Source of the DNA: Comamonadaceae bacterium
Lineage (GTDB): Bacteria > Pseudomonadota > Gammaproteobacteria > Burkholderiales > Burkholderiaceae_C
Length of the DNA: 64,000 nucleotides
Assembly (NCBI GenBank): GCA_027488255.1
Contig: JAIYBZ010000035.1
Coordinates: forward strand, 248,001-312,000
Direction: 5' to 3'
The position numbers and the translations under genes were made by a program. Each line of letters starts with the position of its first letter. The stretch's first letter is position 1. Shown in pieces: positions 1-10,863 of the stretch. The notes under the pieces are model-generated. The model searched no databases. It was not told the DNA's origin and saw only the letters and a program-made list of their open reading frames with translations.

Positions 1-71
1 TGCCTCCCGTGACCCCTGAACTTGAAGATCCCCGTGACTTCACCCGGGAATATCCGGGTGAACTTCCTTAA
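1..71 (+). CDS. hflX: C-terminal end of an upstream gene, probably GTPase HflX (partial)
   Basis: Reading from base 3, an open frame of 22 codons runs off the left edge and stops with TAA at 69-71; the tail is acidic and proline-rich (ends PGELP). No domain is visible in so short a piece. The HflX call rests only on position: in beta-proteobacteria hflX commonly sits directly upstream of hflK and hflC. HflX is a ribosome-binding GTPase. Bases 41-60 form a perfect 7-bp inverted repeat (cacccgg/ccgggtg) inside the coding end, without a following T-run. Confidence 0.4.
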   Translation, partial: PPVTPELEDPRDFTREYPGELP

Positions 72-127
72 TGGCCCTCCGAATTCGGCACAATGCGGGT
101 TCGTCATTCTGACAAAGACACTTCACT

Positions 128-1564
128 ATGAATTTTCACCTGCCAGCTCTGCGATGGTCCTTGCTCCCGGCAAAGATCCGCGGCATGTTCAATCTGAATG
201 ACCCACGTTGGGGTCGGGACGAGGGCAAGACGCCCAACGACTCAGACACCAAACCTACTGGCGATGTGCCGCCGCCGCCCGGGCCCAAAACCGATGCTTG
301 GCAACAGCCGCCCGGTCGTGGTCAGCAACCTCAACAAAGCGGCCCACCCGATCTGGATGAGTTGTGGCGGGATTTCAACCGCAAATTGGGCCAGCTGTTT
401 GGCGGCAAAGGGGGTCCGAAAGGCCCCGGTGGCTCTGGCGGTTCGGGTGGTTCGGGCGGAGGTTCTGGCGGTCCTGGCATCCCCGTTTTCTTTAAAAACC
501 TGGGCTTGGGCGTCATCTTGGCGGCGGCCCTGTTGGTTTGGTTAGGCACCGGCTTCTTCATCGTGCAAGAAGGTCAGCAAGCCGTGATCACCCAATTTGG
601 CAAGTACCACTCCACCGTGGGCGCCGGTTTCAATTGGCGCATGCCTTACCCTGTGCAACGCCATGAGTTGGTGTTTGTGACCCAAATCCGCTCAGTGGAC
701 ATTGGTCGCGACAACATCATCAAGGCCACCGGCTTGCGTGAGTCGGCCATGCTGACCGAAGACGAAAACATTGTGGAAATCAAATTTGCCGTTCAATACC
801 GCTTGAACGACGCCAGGGCTTACCTGTTTGAGAGCCGCAACCCCACCGAAGCCGTGGTGCAGTCTGCTGAAACCGCAGTGCGTGAAGTGGTAGGCAAGAT
901 GAAGATGGACTCGGCCTTGGCCGAAGAGCGCGATCAAATTGCGCCTCGCGTGCGTCAAAAAATGCAAACCATCCTTGACCGTTACAAAGTCGGTATCGAA
1001 GTGGTGGGCATCAACTTGCAGCAAGGTGGCGTGCGTCCGCCTGAGCAAGTGCAGGCGGCCTTTGACGATGTGTTGAAAGCCGGCCAAGAACGCGAGCGTG
1101 CCAAAAACGAAGCGCAGGCTTACGCCAACGACGTGATTCCGCGTGCTGTGGGTGCCGCTTCGCGTCTGAAGGAAGAGGCTGACGCTTACCGTGAACGCAT
1201 CGTGGCGCAAGCCGAAGGTGATGCACAGCGCTTCAAGACCATCCTGCCCGAATACCAAAAAGCACCTCAGGTCATGCGTGACCGCATGTACACCGACACC
1301 ATGCAGCAGATCTACAGCAACGTGACCAAGGTGCTGGTGGACAGCAAACAAGGTTCGAACATGCTGTATTTGCCGCTCGACAAAATCATGCAACAGGTGG
1401 CCTCTGGCGTGCCTGCGGATGCGGCGGCTCCTGCGAGCGGCAATGCCAATGTGAGCGGCAGTGTCAGCGGCAGCGCGAGCGGAGGGAGCAATGGGGCCAG
1501 CAATGGCGCAGTGGACACCCGTTCACGGGACCTGCAACGTTCGCGTGAACGTGATCCACGATAA
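128..1564 (+). CDS. hflK: HflK, membrane SPFH protein, FtsH protease modulator
   Basis: HflK forms with HflC a large SPFH/band 7 complex in the inner membrane that encloses and modulates the FtsH protease. The protein (478 aa) has a proline/glycine-rich N-terminal segment with a GGSGGSGGSGGGSGG linker (about residues 101-115), one membrane helix at about 124-146, a band 7 domain to about residue 330, a charged coiled-coil stretch, and a Ser/Gly-rich tail. The motif FNLNDPRWGR at residues 21-30 is where many HflK proteins begin, so an internal ATG at 185 is an alternative start; neither start has a convincing Shine-Dalgarno. hflC follows after 11 bases. Confidence 0.93.
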   Translation: MNFHLPALRWSLLPAKIRGMFNLNDPRWGRDEGKTPNDSDTKPTGDVPPPPGPKTDAWQQPPGRGQQPQQSGPPDLDELWRDFNRKLGQLFGGKGGPKGPGGSGGSGGSGGGSGGPGIPVFFKNLGLGVILAAALLVWLGTGFFIVQEGQQAVITQFGKYHSTVGAGFNWRMPYPVQRHELVFVTQIRSVDIGRDNIIKATGLRESAMLTEDENIVEIKFAVQYRLNDARAYLFESRNPTEAVVQSAETAVREVVGKMKMDSALAEERDQIAPRVRQKMQTILDRYKVGIEVVGINLQQGGVRPPEQVQAAFDDVLKAGQERERAKNEAQAYANDVIPRAVGAASRLKEEADAYRERIVAQAEGDAQRFKTILPEYQKAPQVMRDRMYTDTMQQIYSNVTKVLVDSKQGSNMLYLPLDKIMQQVASGVPADAAAPASGNANVSGSVSGSASGGSNGASNGAVDTRSRDLQRSRERDPR

Positions 1565-1575
1565 GGACAAAGAAA

Positions 1576-2475
1576 ATGAATCGCATTGGATTGTGGATTT
1601 CGACGTTGCTGCTGGGCTTTGTGCTGATCAGCTCAACGGTGTTTGTGGTGGACCAACGCCAATTTGGCGTGGTTTATGCCTTGGGTCAAATCAAGGAAGT
1701 GATCACCGAGCCTGGCTTGCACTTCAAATTGCCGCCGCCCCTGCAAAACGTCAATTACATCGACAAGCGCTTGCTGACGCTGGACAGCCCCGACAACGAA
1801 CCCATGTTGACGGCTGAGAAACAGCGTGTGGTGATCGATTGGTATGTGCGCTGGCGCATTGTTGACCCGCAGGCCTACATCCGCAATGTGGGCTTGGATG
1901 AAAAAGCCGGGGTCAGCCAACTCAACCGAGTGGTGCGCAACGCATTCCAAGAAGAAATCAACAAACGTACCGTCAAAGAACTCCTTTCGCTCAAGCGTGA
2001 AGAGTTGATGGACGACGTCAAATCGGCCGTGTTGTTGGTCGTCAAGGGCAGCAAGCCTTGGGGCGTTGATGTGGTGGATGTGCGCATCACCCGTGCCGAC
2101 TATGTGGACACGATCACCGAGTCGGTCTATCGCCGTATGGAAGCCGAACGCAAGCGCGTGGCCAACGAACTGCGCTCCACCGGTGGTGCTGAAGGCGAAA
2201 AAATTCGTGCCGATGCCGATCGTCAGCGTGAAGTGACCGTGGCCAATGCCTATCGTGAAGCCCAAAAGATCAAAGGGCAGGGCGACGCCCAAGCCGCACG
2301 CTTGTACGCCGATGCGTTCGGACGTGACCCTCAATTCGCGCAGTTTTACCGCAGCTTAGAGGCCTACAAATCCAGCTTCAACAGCAAAGGCGACGTGATG
2401 GTTTTGGATCCCGCCAGTTCCGAATTTTTCAAGGGCATGCGGAGCTCTTCGGGCACAACGCCTGCAAAAAAATAA
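1576..2475 (+). CDS. hflC: HflC, membrane SPFH protein, FtsH protease modulator
   Basis: Partner of HflK in the periplasm-facing SPFH complex that regulates FtsH. The 299-aa protein has an N-terminal membrane anchor (about residues 5-25) followed by a band 7 domain beginning VVDQRQFGVVYALG and a charged helical region rich in Glu, Arg and Ala (about 190-240), as in the family. Length is normal for HflC. Its stop codon (2473-2475) is followed at once by the ATG of the next gene, so the three genes are almost certainly one transcript. Confidence 0.94.
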   Translation: MNRIGLWISTLLLGFVLISSTVFVVDQRQFGVVYALGQIKEVITEPGLHFKLPPPLQNVNYIDKRLLTLDSPDNEPMLTAEKQRVVIDWYVRWRIVDPQAYIRNVGLDEKAGVSQLNRVVRNAFQEEINKRTVKELLSLKREELMDDVKSAVLLVVKGSKPWGVDVVDVRITRADYVDTITESVYRRMEAERKRVANELRSTGGAEGEKIRADADRQREVTVANAYREAQKIKGQGDAQAARLYADAFGRDPQFAQFYRSLEAYKSSFNSKGDVMVLDPASSEFFKGMRSSSGTTPAKK

Positions 2476-2664
2476 ATGGCGCTGGAGGCTCTCCTGCTGG
2501 CCATGGGCCTGATGCTCATGCTGGAGGGTTTCCTGCCCATGGTCTTCCCCGGGCTCTGGAAGCGGCTGTTTGAACAGCTGCTCCAACTGGAGGAGGGTCA
2601 AATCCGCTTTTTTGGCATGTTCATGGTGTTGGCGGGATTGTTGCTGTTCTGGCTTGTTTCCTGA
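2476..2664 (+). CDS. DUF2065 (YjeT-like) small inner-membrane protein
   Basis: A 62-aa hydrophobic protein with two predicted membrane helices (about residues 3-22 and 42-60) and a short basic/amphipathic loop between them. This is the DUF2065 family, typically found just after hflC in proteobacteria. The start codon abuts the hflC stop with no intervening base, so translation is probably coupled. Its biochemical role is unknown; location suggests a link with the HflKC-FtsH complex. Between this gene and hisZ lies a 6-bp stem-loop at 2666-2683 (ccgatt/aatcgg) without a clear T-run. Confidence 0.85.
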   Translation: MALEALLLAMGLMLMLEGFLPMVFPGLWKRLFEQLLQLEEGQIRFFGMFMVLAGLLLFWLVS

Positions 2665-2730
2665 CCCGATTCCCAGAAATCGGCTCGCAAGTCGGTAAAA
2701 TCTCTTTTTTAACAGTCTCCCTTCATCCCC

Positions 2731-5237
<2,507 letters not shown>

Positions 5238-5289
5238 GCTCTGCTGACCAACCCACACGCCCTTAACCTCTGATTTTTAGGAGTCCTTC

Positions 5290-5814
5290 ATGTTGACCGA
5301 AGACGGCAAGCACCTGTATGTGAGTTACGACGAGTACCACAACCTGATCGAAAAACTGGCCATCAAAATCTACCAATCGGGCTGGGAATTCGACAATATT
5401 TTGTGCCTGGCTCGCGGTGGCATGCGCCCCGGTGATGTGCTGTCGCGCATCTTCGACAAGCCTCTGGCCATCATGTCCACCAGCTCCTACCGCGCCGAAG
5501 CGGGGACGGTGCAGGGCCACTTGGACATCGCGCGTTACATCACCACCCCCAAGGGTGAAATTGCCGGCAAAGTCTTGCTGGTGGACGATTTGGCAGACAC
5601 CGGCCACACCTTGCGTGCGGTGGTGGACCAACTGAAGAACAACTACAAACCGGTCACTGAATTGCGCTCTGCCGTCATTTGGACCAAGGGTGTCTCGACT
5701 TTCAAACCCGACTATTCGGTGGAAGATTTGCCGACCAACCCCTGGATTCACCAGCCCTTTGAGCCCTATGACAGCATTCGCCCTGAAAAATTGATCGAGA
5801 AGTGGAGCGTTTAA
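5290..5814 (+). CDS. Purine phosphoribosyltransferase (xanthine/hypoxanthine-type)
   Basis: A type I phosphoribosyltransferase of 174 aa. It carries the PRPP-binding loop VLLVDDLADTGHTL (residues 95-108), and the early strand ending CLARGGMRPGD, as in Gpt/XPRT-like enzymes that salvage xanthine, guanine or hypoxanthine to the nucleotide. Exact base specificity cannot be read from the sequence. It follows purA by 52 bases with a strong Shine-Dalgarno (aggag, 5279-5283), consistent with a purine synthesis/salvage unit, and is followed by a hairpin terminator. Confidence 0.85.
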   Translation: MLTEDGKHLYVSYDEYHNLIEKLAIKIYQSGWEFDNILCLARGGMRPGDVLSRIFDKPLAIMSTSSYRAEAGTVQGHLDIARYITTPKGEIAGKVLLVDDLADTGHTLRAVVDQLKNNYKPVTELRSAVIWTKGVSTFKPDYSVEDLPTNPWIHQPFEPYDSIRPEKLIEKWSV

Positions 5815-5838
5815 GCTTCTCGTTCACAACGCCTCTGT

Positions 5839-5864
5839 ACAGCCTCCTTTCGGAGGCTGTTTGC
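5839..5864 (+). terminator. Hairpin terminator after the phosphoribosyltransferase gene
   Basis: A perfect 9-bp inverted repeat, acagcctcc - tttc - ggaggctgt (5839-5860), followed by a short T-containing stretch (ttgcatt). It sits 24 bases after the upstream stop and 15 bases before the next start. The T-run is weak, so termination may be partial. Confidence 0.6.
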
Positions 5865-5878
5865 ATTAGGATGAGCCG

Positions 5879-7123
5879 ATGACACATTCAGACTTTCCTG
5901 CCGGCCCTACAGGGTTGATTCACCACCCTTATCAGCCTCCCGAGGGGTTTGAAGCGCCACAACCGGGCGTCTTCAAAGCCTCTACGGTTTTTTTCCCCAC
6001 TGTCGAGGACATGCGGCAGCGTGAATGGAAAGACAAGTCCGCCTACACCTATGGGTTGCATGGGACGCCCACCACCTACCTGCTAGAAGAGCGCTTGTGT
6101 CATCTGGAAGGCGGGTCGCAGTGTGTCTTGGTGCCCAGCGGTTTGGCGGCCTTGGCCACTGTGTCTTTGGCCCTGTTGAAGACGGGCGATGAACTGCTGT
6201 TGCCCGCCAATGCCTATGGGCCCAACAAAGCCTTGGCCGAGGGTGAACTGCAACGCTACGGCATCCGCCATCGGCTCTATGACCCGATGGATCCCGACGA
6301 CTTGAGCGCCAACATCACACCGCAAACGCGTTTGGTGTGGCTGGAGGCTCCCGGATCGGTGAGCATGGAGTTTCCTGATTTGCCAGAGTTGGTGCGCCGT
6401 TGTCAGGCCCGCGGGGTGGTTTGCGCGCTCGACAACACCTGGGGCGCTGGTCTTGCGTTCAAGCCCTTTGACTTGCTGCGCACGGGAGCCGATTCGCCCA
6501 AGCGATTGGCGGTGGACATCAGTGTTCAAGCCTTGACGAAATACCCCAGCGGCGGTGGTGATGTGCTGATGGGCAGCGTCATCACCCGCGATGAGGCTTT
6601 GCACCTGAAAATCAAACTCTGCCACATGCGATTGGGTTTGGGCGTGGGCGCCAATGACGCGGAAACCGTCTTGCGCTCTTTGCCCAGCATCGCACTTCGC
6701 TACGCCGCGCATGACCAGACGGCGCGTAAATTAGCCGCCTGGTGGCAGTCGCAAGCGCCTTGTGTACAGGTCTTGCATCCCGCATTTGACGGGGCTCCGG
6801 GCCATGCCAATTGGCAAACTCTGTGCAAAGAAGAAAACGGCAGCAGCTTGGCCGCAGGTTTGTTCAGTGTGATGATCGACCCGCGCTTCAGCACAGCCCA
6901 AGTGGATGCATTTTGCGACCACTTAAAGCTGTTCAAAATTGGCTACAGCTGGGGTGGCCCCATCAGTTTGGTGGTGCCCTATGACTTGCGTGCGATGCGG
7001 CCCCAGTGGCCATCGCAGATCAAGCCGGGGCATTTGGTGCGCTTTTCTACGGGCTTGGAGTCGGCAGACGATCTGATTCTTGACTTGCATCAAGCCTTGC
7101 AAGCCCATTTGACAGCGGTCTGA
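5879..7123 (+). CDS. metC: Cystathionine beta-lyase-like PLP enzyme (Cys/Met metabolism)
   Basis: A fold-type I PLP enzyme of the Cys/Met metabolism family, 414 aa. Visible are Tyr56/Tyr58 in YTYGLHGTPTT, the PLP-stacking region VPSGLAAL, Asp185 in ALDNTWGAG, and the Schiff-base lysine Lys221 in LTKYPSGGGDVL. The SHVMMG-like context and the tryptophan after Asn agree with MetC (cystathionine beta-lyase, giving homocysteine, pyruvate and ammonia), but related cysteine-S-conjugate lyases cannot be excluded. An AGGA at 5868-5871 precedes the ATG by 7 bases; the overlapping TAGGAT could alternatively be a -10 box. Confidence 0.8.
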   Translation: MTHSDFPAGPTGLIHHPYQPPEGFEAPQPGVFKASTVFFPTVEDMRQREWKDKSAYTYGLHGTPTTYLLEERLCHLEGGSQCVLVPSGLAALATVSLALLKTGDELLLPANAYGPNKALAEGELQRYGIRHRLYDPMDPDDLSANITPQTRLVWLEAPGSVSMEFPDLPELVRRCQARGVVCALDNTWGAGLAFKPFDLLRTGADSPKRLAVDISVQALTKYPSGGGDVLMGSVITRDEALHLKIKLCHMRLGLGVGANDAETVLRSLPSIALRYAAHDQTARKLAAWWQSQAPCVQVLHPAFDGAPGHANWQTLCKEENGSSLAAGLFSVMIDPRFSTAQVDAFCDHLKLFKIGYSWGGPISLVVPYDLRAMRPQWPSQIKPGHLVRFSTGLESADDLILDLHQALQAHLTAV

Positions 7124-7259
7124 GCGCCAGCGCTGTTGCACACGGCAAAGCAAGGTCTGTGGCATTCATGCTGTTTCCCAGAGACTCGGTATTTTCCTGA
7201 CTGTTCAAGCCGGCGCTCTGACGATAGTCTTTTCAGACTCTGTGCCTTGCTTAATCACC

Positions 7260-8132
7260 ATGCCGCTTTCTTCTTCGTCGCCTACTGCGCTTTCTGAACC
7301 TGTCGCAGGCGACCCTTCCGCCGAAAAAAATGCGCTGCTCAGCATGGCAGAACCCTACGTGCCACCGCCACCTGAAGGGCCGCAGGCCCTCATACGTCCG
7401 CTGGGCTTCGCCGATCCCTTTCGTTGGTTGCTGCGGGGCTGGCATGACTTGATCAGCCATCCTGGCATTGCGCTTTTTTACGGGGTGACTTTTTGGTTCA
7501 TGGCACAGATATTGGCCACCGTGTTCAAACACAAACCCGAATACACCTTGTCGATGGTGTCCGGTTGTCTGTTGGTGGGCCCCTTCATGGCCATGGGCTT
7601 GTACGAGGTGAGTCGCAAAAGAGAGCGGGGCGAAGTGCCCGAATTGGCCACTTCCTTGATGTGTTGGGACCAACATCTGCGCAGCATGGCCATGTTGGTG
7701 TTGGTGCTCATGATCTTGGAGTTGTTATGGGGCAGGGCCTCGTTGGTGGTCTTTGCGGTGTTTTTCAACACCGGCATGCCCTCCACAACCGGCGTGATCG
7801 AGGCGGTGTTCAACCCGCAAAATGTTGAATTTTTGTTGGTTTATTTGGGCGTGGGAGGGGTGTTTGCCGCCTTGGTCTATGGCTTGTCTGTGGTCTCGAT
7901 TCCCATGATCTTGGACCGCGATACCGATGCCATATCGGCGGTGTTGACCAGCATGCGTGTGGTTTTTGCCCATCCTATGGTCATGCTGTTTTGGGGGCTT
8001 TTGCTCAGCCTCTTGGTGTTGGGGGCGTTGCTGCCTTGGGCATTGGGCATCGTGTTGATGGGCCCTTGGTTGGGACATGCCAGTTGGCATGCGTACAGAG
8101 GCAGCGTGGCTTGGGAAGAAAGTGCTTTGTAA
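7260..8132 (+). CDS. DUF2189 integral membrane protein
   Basis: A 290-aa protein with a soluble N-terminal stretch (about 60 residues) followed by about six hydrophobic helices, including GIALFYGVTFWFMAQILATV and a long hydrophobic run near the C terminus. The order LGFADPFRWLLRGWHDL then membrane helices with SGCLLVGPFMAMGLYEVSR is characteristic of DUF2189, an uncharacterised proteobacterial membrane family. The ATG at 7260 is preferred over an in-frame GTG at 7242, since residues from the latter add nothing conserved. The gap 7124-7259 upstream shows no clear terminator and only weak -10 candidates. Function unknown. Confidence 0.75.
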   Translation: MPLSSSSPTALSEPVAGDPSAEKNALLSMAEPYVPPPPEGPQALIRPLGFADPFRWLLRGWHDLISHPGIALFYGVTFWFMAQILATVFKHKPEYTLSMVSGCLLVGPFMAMGLYEVSRKRERGEVPELATSLMCWDQHLRSMAMLVLVLMILELLWGRASLVVFAVFFNTGMPSTTGVIEAVFNPQNVEFLLVYLGVGGVFAALVYGLSVVSIPMILDRDTDAISAVLTSMRVVFAHPMVMLFWGLLLSLLVLGALLPWALGIVLMGPWLGHASWHAYRGSVAWEESAL

Positions 8133-8168
8133 GCTGTTACATTGGTCAGCTTAATTTAAGGAGCCATC

Positions 8169-8369
8169 TTGGCCACACCCAACTACGGATTCGAAAAACG
8201 CCAGAAAGAACTGGCAAAAAAACGCAAAAAAGAAGACAAGCTCAAAGCCAAGTCCGACCGAAAAATGGGTCTTTTGCCAGACGAGGGCACTGACGAAGCC
8301 GACCCAGAAGTCAAGACAGAAGACCAGCCCAGCGCCGATGGTCATTCAGACCCCCGTGCCACGGCCTAG
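8169..8369 (+). CDS. Small lysine-rich conserved protein, TTG start
   Basis: A 66-aa protein with a highly basic N-terminal half (KRQKELAKKRKKEDKLKAK, about residues 10-28) and an acidic, Asp/Glu-rich C-terminal half. Start is TTG at 8169, supported by a good Shine-Dalgarno, aaggag at 8158-8163. Similar short proteins starting MATPNYG-EKRQKELAKKKKKE are common in Burkholderiales, with no known role that I can name. The charge split suggests nucleic-acid or ribosome contact, which is only inference. It stands alone between DUF2189 and the convergent mnmH. Confidence 0.72.
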   Translation: MATPNYGFEKRQKELAKKRKKEDKLKAKSDRKMGLLPDEGTDEADPEVKTEDQPSADGHSDPRATA

Positions 8370-8397
8370 GACAGCGCAGGGGAAGAGCCGTCAGCAC

Positions 8398-9474
8398 CTA
8401 GTCGGCCAATTTGAGGGGGCGTGCTGCGCGCAGTTGTTCGGCCATCGCCCGCATGTCTTCGCGGCTGTGACTGGCCGGTGAGACAACTTCAGACTTGTCG
8501 TAGTGCGCGAAGTTTTGCTGTGTCGAGTGTTCATACCCGGGGTCGTAGTGGTCCGACAGCAGTTCGGTCACCACCTCACGCAGCTGTCCCCGCTCAATTT
8601 TTTCGTGCCAATCTTGCACCACCGCTTTGCCCCTCAGGGCCGTGAGACGCGACAAGCGTTCGGCGAACAAGGCGCGGTCTTGCGTGAAAAACGCATAGTC
8701 TTCCAGCAGCAAATCAACCCGACTGTGCAGCGGCAAATCCAGCCGCAAACAAGGACTGGCGCGCATGGCCAACATCAATTCGGCGGGCACTGTGAGGTTG
8801 CCGACTTTTTTGCTTTCGGCCTCCACATACACGGGTTGCAGCGGGCTGCAACGGCGCAGGGCGTCCCACACCTGCGTGTCAAACGCTTTTTGGCTGGGTT
8901 GTGGCGTGCCGGGGATCAGGCCCAACACCGAGCTGCGGTGGCAGGCCAAGGCCTCCAGGTCCAAGACCTGTTCGCCCGCTTGCGCCAAGGCATGTAACAA
9001 ACGCGTTTTGCCCGAGCCTGTCGGCCCACACAGCACCCGAAACTGCAAACGCGCCACTTGCCGCGGAATGTCTTCCAAGATTTCTTTGCGAAACGCTTTG
9101 TAGCCGCCTTCGATCAGGTGCACCTTGAAACCGATTTGTCCCAAGATCAATGCCAAAGAGTTGCTGCGCTTGCCGCCGCGCCAACAATAAACAAGGGGGT
9201 TCCAATCGCGGGCTTTGTCCATCACATGCTTCTCGATGTGATGGGCGATGTTTTTCGCCACCAGTGCGGCACCCACTTTTTGCGCTTCGAAAGGACTGAC
9301 TTGTTTGTACAAGGTGCCCACGCGGATGCGCTCTTCGTTGTTCAAGGAAGGCCAACTTTGCGCCATTGGCAAATGGTCTTCGGCGTGCTCTCCCTCTGAA
9401 CGCGCATCCAAAATCGCATCAAACTGGTCCAGCTTGTGCAGGGCCTCGGCTGCCGAGATCAGGTGAACACTCAT
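8398..9474 (-). CDS. mnmH: tRNA 2-selenouridine synthase MnmH (SelU)
   Basis: MnmH converts 2-thiouridine at tRNA wobble position 34 to 2-selenouridine, through a geranylated intermediate, using selenophosphate. The ATG at 9474 gives 358 aa: an N-terminal rhodanese domain with catalytic Cys97 in PLVYCWRGGKRS, and a C-terminal P-loop domain with GPTGSGKT at residues 150-157. No selD lies in this window, so selenium supply must be encoded elsewhere. The start overlaps the stop of the upstream esterase gene by four bases (ATGA), so the two are translationally coupled. Confidence 0.9.
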   Translation of the reverse strand: MSVHLISAAEALHKLDQFDAILDARSEGEHAEDHLPMAQSWPSLNNEERIRVGTLYKQVSPFEAQKVGAALVAKNIAHHIEKHVMDKARDWNPLVYCWRGGKRSNSLALILGQIGFKVHLIEGGYKAFRKEILEDIPRQVARLQFRVLCGPTGSGKTRLLHALAQAGEQVLDLEALACHRSSVLGLIPGTPQPSQKAFDTQVWDALRRCSPLQPVYVEAESKKVGNLTVPAELMLAMRASPCLRLDLPLHSRVDLLLEDYAFFTQDRALFAERLSRLTALRGKAVVQDWHEKIERGQLREVVTELLSDHYDPGYEHSTQQNFAHYDKSEVVSPASHSREDMRAMAEQLRAARPLKLAD

Positions 9475-10121
9475 TTCAGCAGCTTCTTGAGGGCAGGCCA
9501 AACATTGGCCAGCATGCGCGCTTGCGCCGCTTCGTTGGGGTGGATTCGGTCGGCCTGAAACCACTTGAGGGGATCGGGGTCATCGCCGATGCCTTTCAGA
9601 AAAAACGGCACCAGCGCTGCTTTTTGGCTCTTGGCGACTTGGGCATAAACCGCTTCAAATTGTTTGGCCATGTCTGGGCCGTAATTGGGGGGCATTTGCA
9701 TGCCCAAAATCAAAACCTGCGCCTTGGCTTCTTGCGCTTGTCGGGTCATCGCCAACAAATTGTCTTGCGTCATCTTGAGCGGCAATCCGCGCAAGGCATC
9801 GTTCCCGCCCAACTCAATCACCACGTGTGTAGGCTGGTGTTTTTGCAGCAAGGCGGCCAATCGGGAACGTCCGCCCGAAGTGGTTTCACCGCTGATACTG
9901 GCATTGACAACGTCAACCGCGCGTTTTTCTTGTGCCAACTGTTGTTGCAAGAGCGCGACCCAGCCGGTGCCGCGAGGCAGACCATATTCGGCGCTCAAAG
10001 AGTCACCCACCACCAGAATACGTTGTTGCGCTGTTGCCAAAGCCGGCGTCACAAAACCCCAGCCGGCGAGGGCCAGCAGGGTCCAGTTAAAGTGACGGCG
10101 TCTATACAAAGGTTTGTGCAT
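9471..10121 (-). CDS. tesA: TesA-type SGNH esterase/lysophospholipase, exported
   Basis: A periplasmic SGNH/GDSL hydrolase (arylesterase, thioesterase I/protease I/lysophospholipase L1 family), 216 aa from the ATG at 10121. It has a signal peptide (basic start, hydrophobic core, cleavage near PALATAQQ), block I GDSLS, block III GGND and block V DRIHPN with the Asp-His pair. An in-frame ATG at 10136 is possible. The gene is divergent from ybbA, as in Escherichia coli where tesA and ybbA are also divergent neighbours. The two ATGs overlap by two bases (cATG/CATg at 10119-10122), so each 5' region lies inside the other gene. Confidence 0.88.
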   Translation of the reverse strand: MHKPLYRRRHFNWTLLALAGWGFVTPALATAQQRILVVGDSLSAEYGLPRGTGWVALLQQQLAQEKRAVDVVNASISGETTSGGRSRLAALLQKHQPTHVVIELGGNDALRGLPLKMTQDNLLAMTRQAQEAKAQVLILGMQMPPNYGPDMAKQFEAVYAQVAKSQKAALVPFFLKGIGDDPDPLKWFQADRIHPNEAAQARMLANVWPALKKLLK

Positions 10122-10809
10122 GCCTGAATCCATCATTTCCGTACGCGGTGTCTCAAAAAGTGTGCAAGATGCCAGCGGTCAATTGAACATTTTGCGAGAT
10201 ATTCATTTTGCTTTGAACGCGGGGGAAACCGCCTCTATTGTCGGTGCTTCTGGCTCTGGAAAAAGTACGCTCTTGGCCATTTTGGCCGGCTTGGACACGC
10301 CCACCACAGGGCAGGTGATGTTGGCTGGGCAATCGCTGTTTGATTTGTCAGAAGACGATCGTGCCGCCCTCCGAGCCCAACATGTGGGCTTTGTGTTTCA
10401 GAGTTTTCAGCTGATGCCCAACCTGACCGCGCTTGAAAACGTCATGTTGCCGCTGGAGTTGGCCGACAAGCCCGATGCCCGCCAAACCGCCTTGTCCATG
10501 TTGCAACGTGTGGGATTGTCCGAACGGCTGCAGCATTTGCCCAAAGTTTTATCGGGCGGTGAACAGCAAAGGGTGGCCTTGGCCCGCGCATTTGTGGTGC
10601 GTCCCGATGTGCTGCTGGCCGATGAGCCAACCGGCAGTCTGGACCATGCCACGGGCGCTGCCATCATGGATTTGATGTTCGAGTTGAACCGAGAGCAGGG
10701 CACGACTCTGGTGTTGGTCACGCACGACCGCCATTTGGCGGCACGTTGCGAGCGCCAGTTGCTGATTCAGGCGGGCCAGTTGTCTGAGACCACCGTCACC
10801 GCGTCTTGA
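10120..10809 (+). CDS. ybbA: YbbA, ABC transporter ATP-binding protein (LolD-like)
   Basis: A 229-aa ABC ATPase of the MacB/LolD type 7 group: Walker A GASGSGKST, Q-loop FVFQSFQLMPNLT, signature LSGGEQQRVALAR, Walker B VLLADEPTGSLD and switch His in VTHDRH, all intact. In other proteobacteria YbbA pairs with the large permease YbbP encoded directly downstream; here no permease follows, rlmB does. Either the permease is encoded elsewhere or this ATPase serves another partner. A tataca box at 10103-10108 lies 11 bases before the ATG. Confidence 0.9.
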   Translation: MPESIISVRGVSKSVQDASGQLNILRDIHFALNAGETASIVGASGSGKSTLLAILAGLDTPTTGQVMLAGQSLFDLSEDDRAALRAQHVGFVFQSFQLMPNLTALENVMLPLELADKPDARQTALSMLQRVGLSERLQHLPKVLSGGEQQRVALARAFVVRPDVLLADEPTGSLDHATGAAIMDLMFELNREQGTTLVLVTHDRHLAARCERQLLIQAGQLSETTVTAS

Positions 10810-10851
10810 CCGGCTGAGTGGCAAGTCCCCTGGGGCTGTGGACGGAAGAAC

Positions 10852-10857
10852 GATAAT
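10852..10857 (+). promoter_or_regulatory. -10 box (GATAAT) of a leaderless rlmB promoter
   Basis: GATAAT ends six bases before the rlmB ATG (10864), so transcription would begin at or next to the A of the start codon. No Shine-Dalgarno lies in the interval and no good -35 box is visible. One of five such arrangements in the window (see findings). Confidence 0.6.
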
Positions 10858-10863
10858 CACTGC

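Noticed and set aside
41-60. Perfect inverted repeat cacccgg/ccgggtg as a terminator before hflK
   Set aside because: It lies within the coding end of the upstream gene and has no T-run; probably a chance palindrome.
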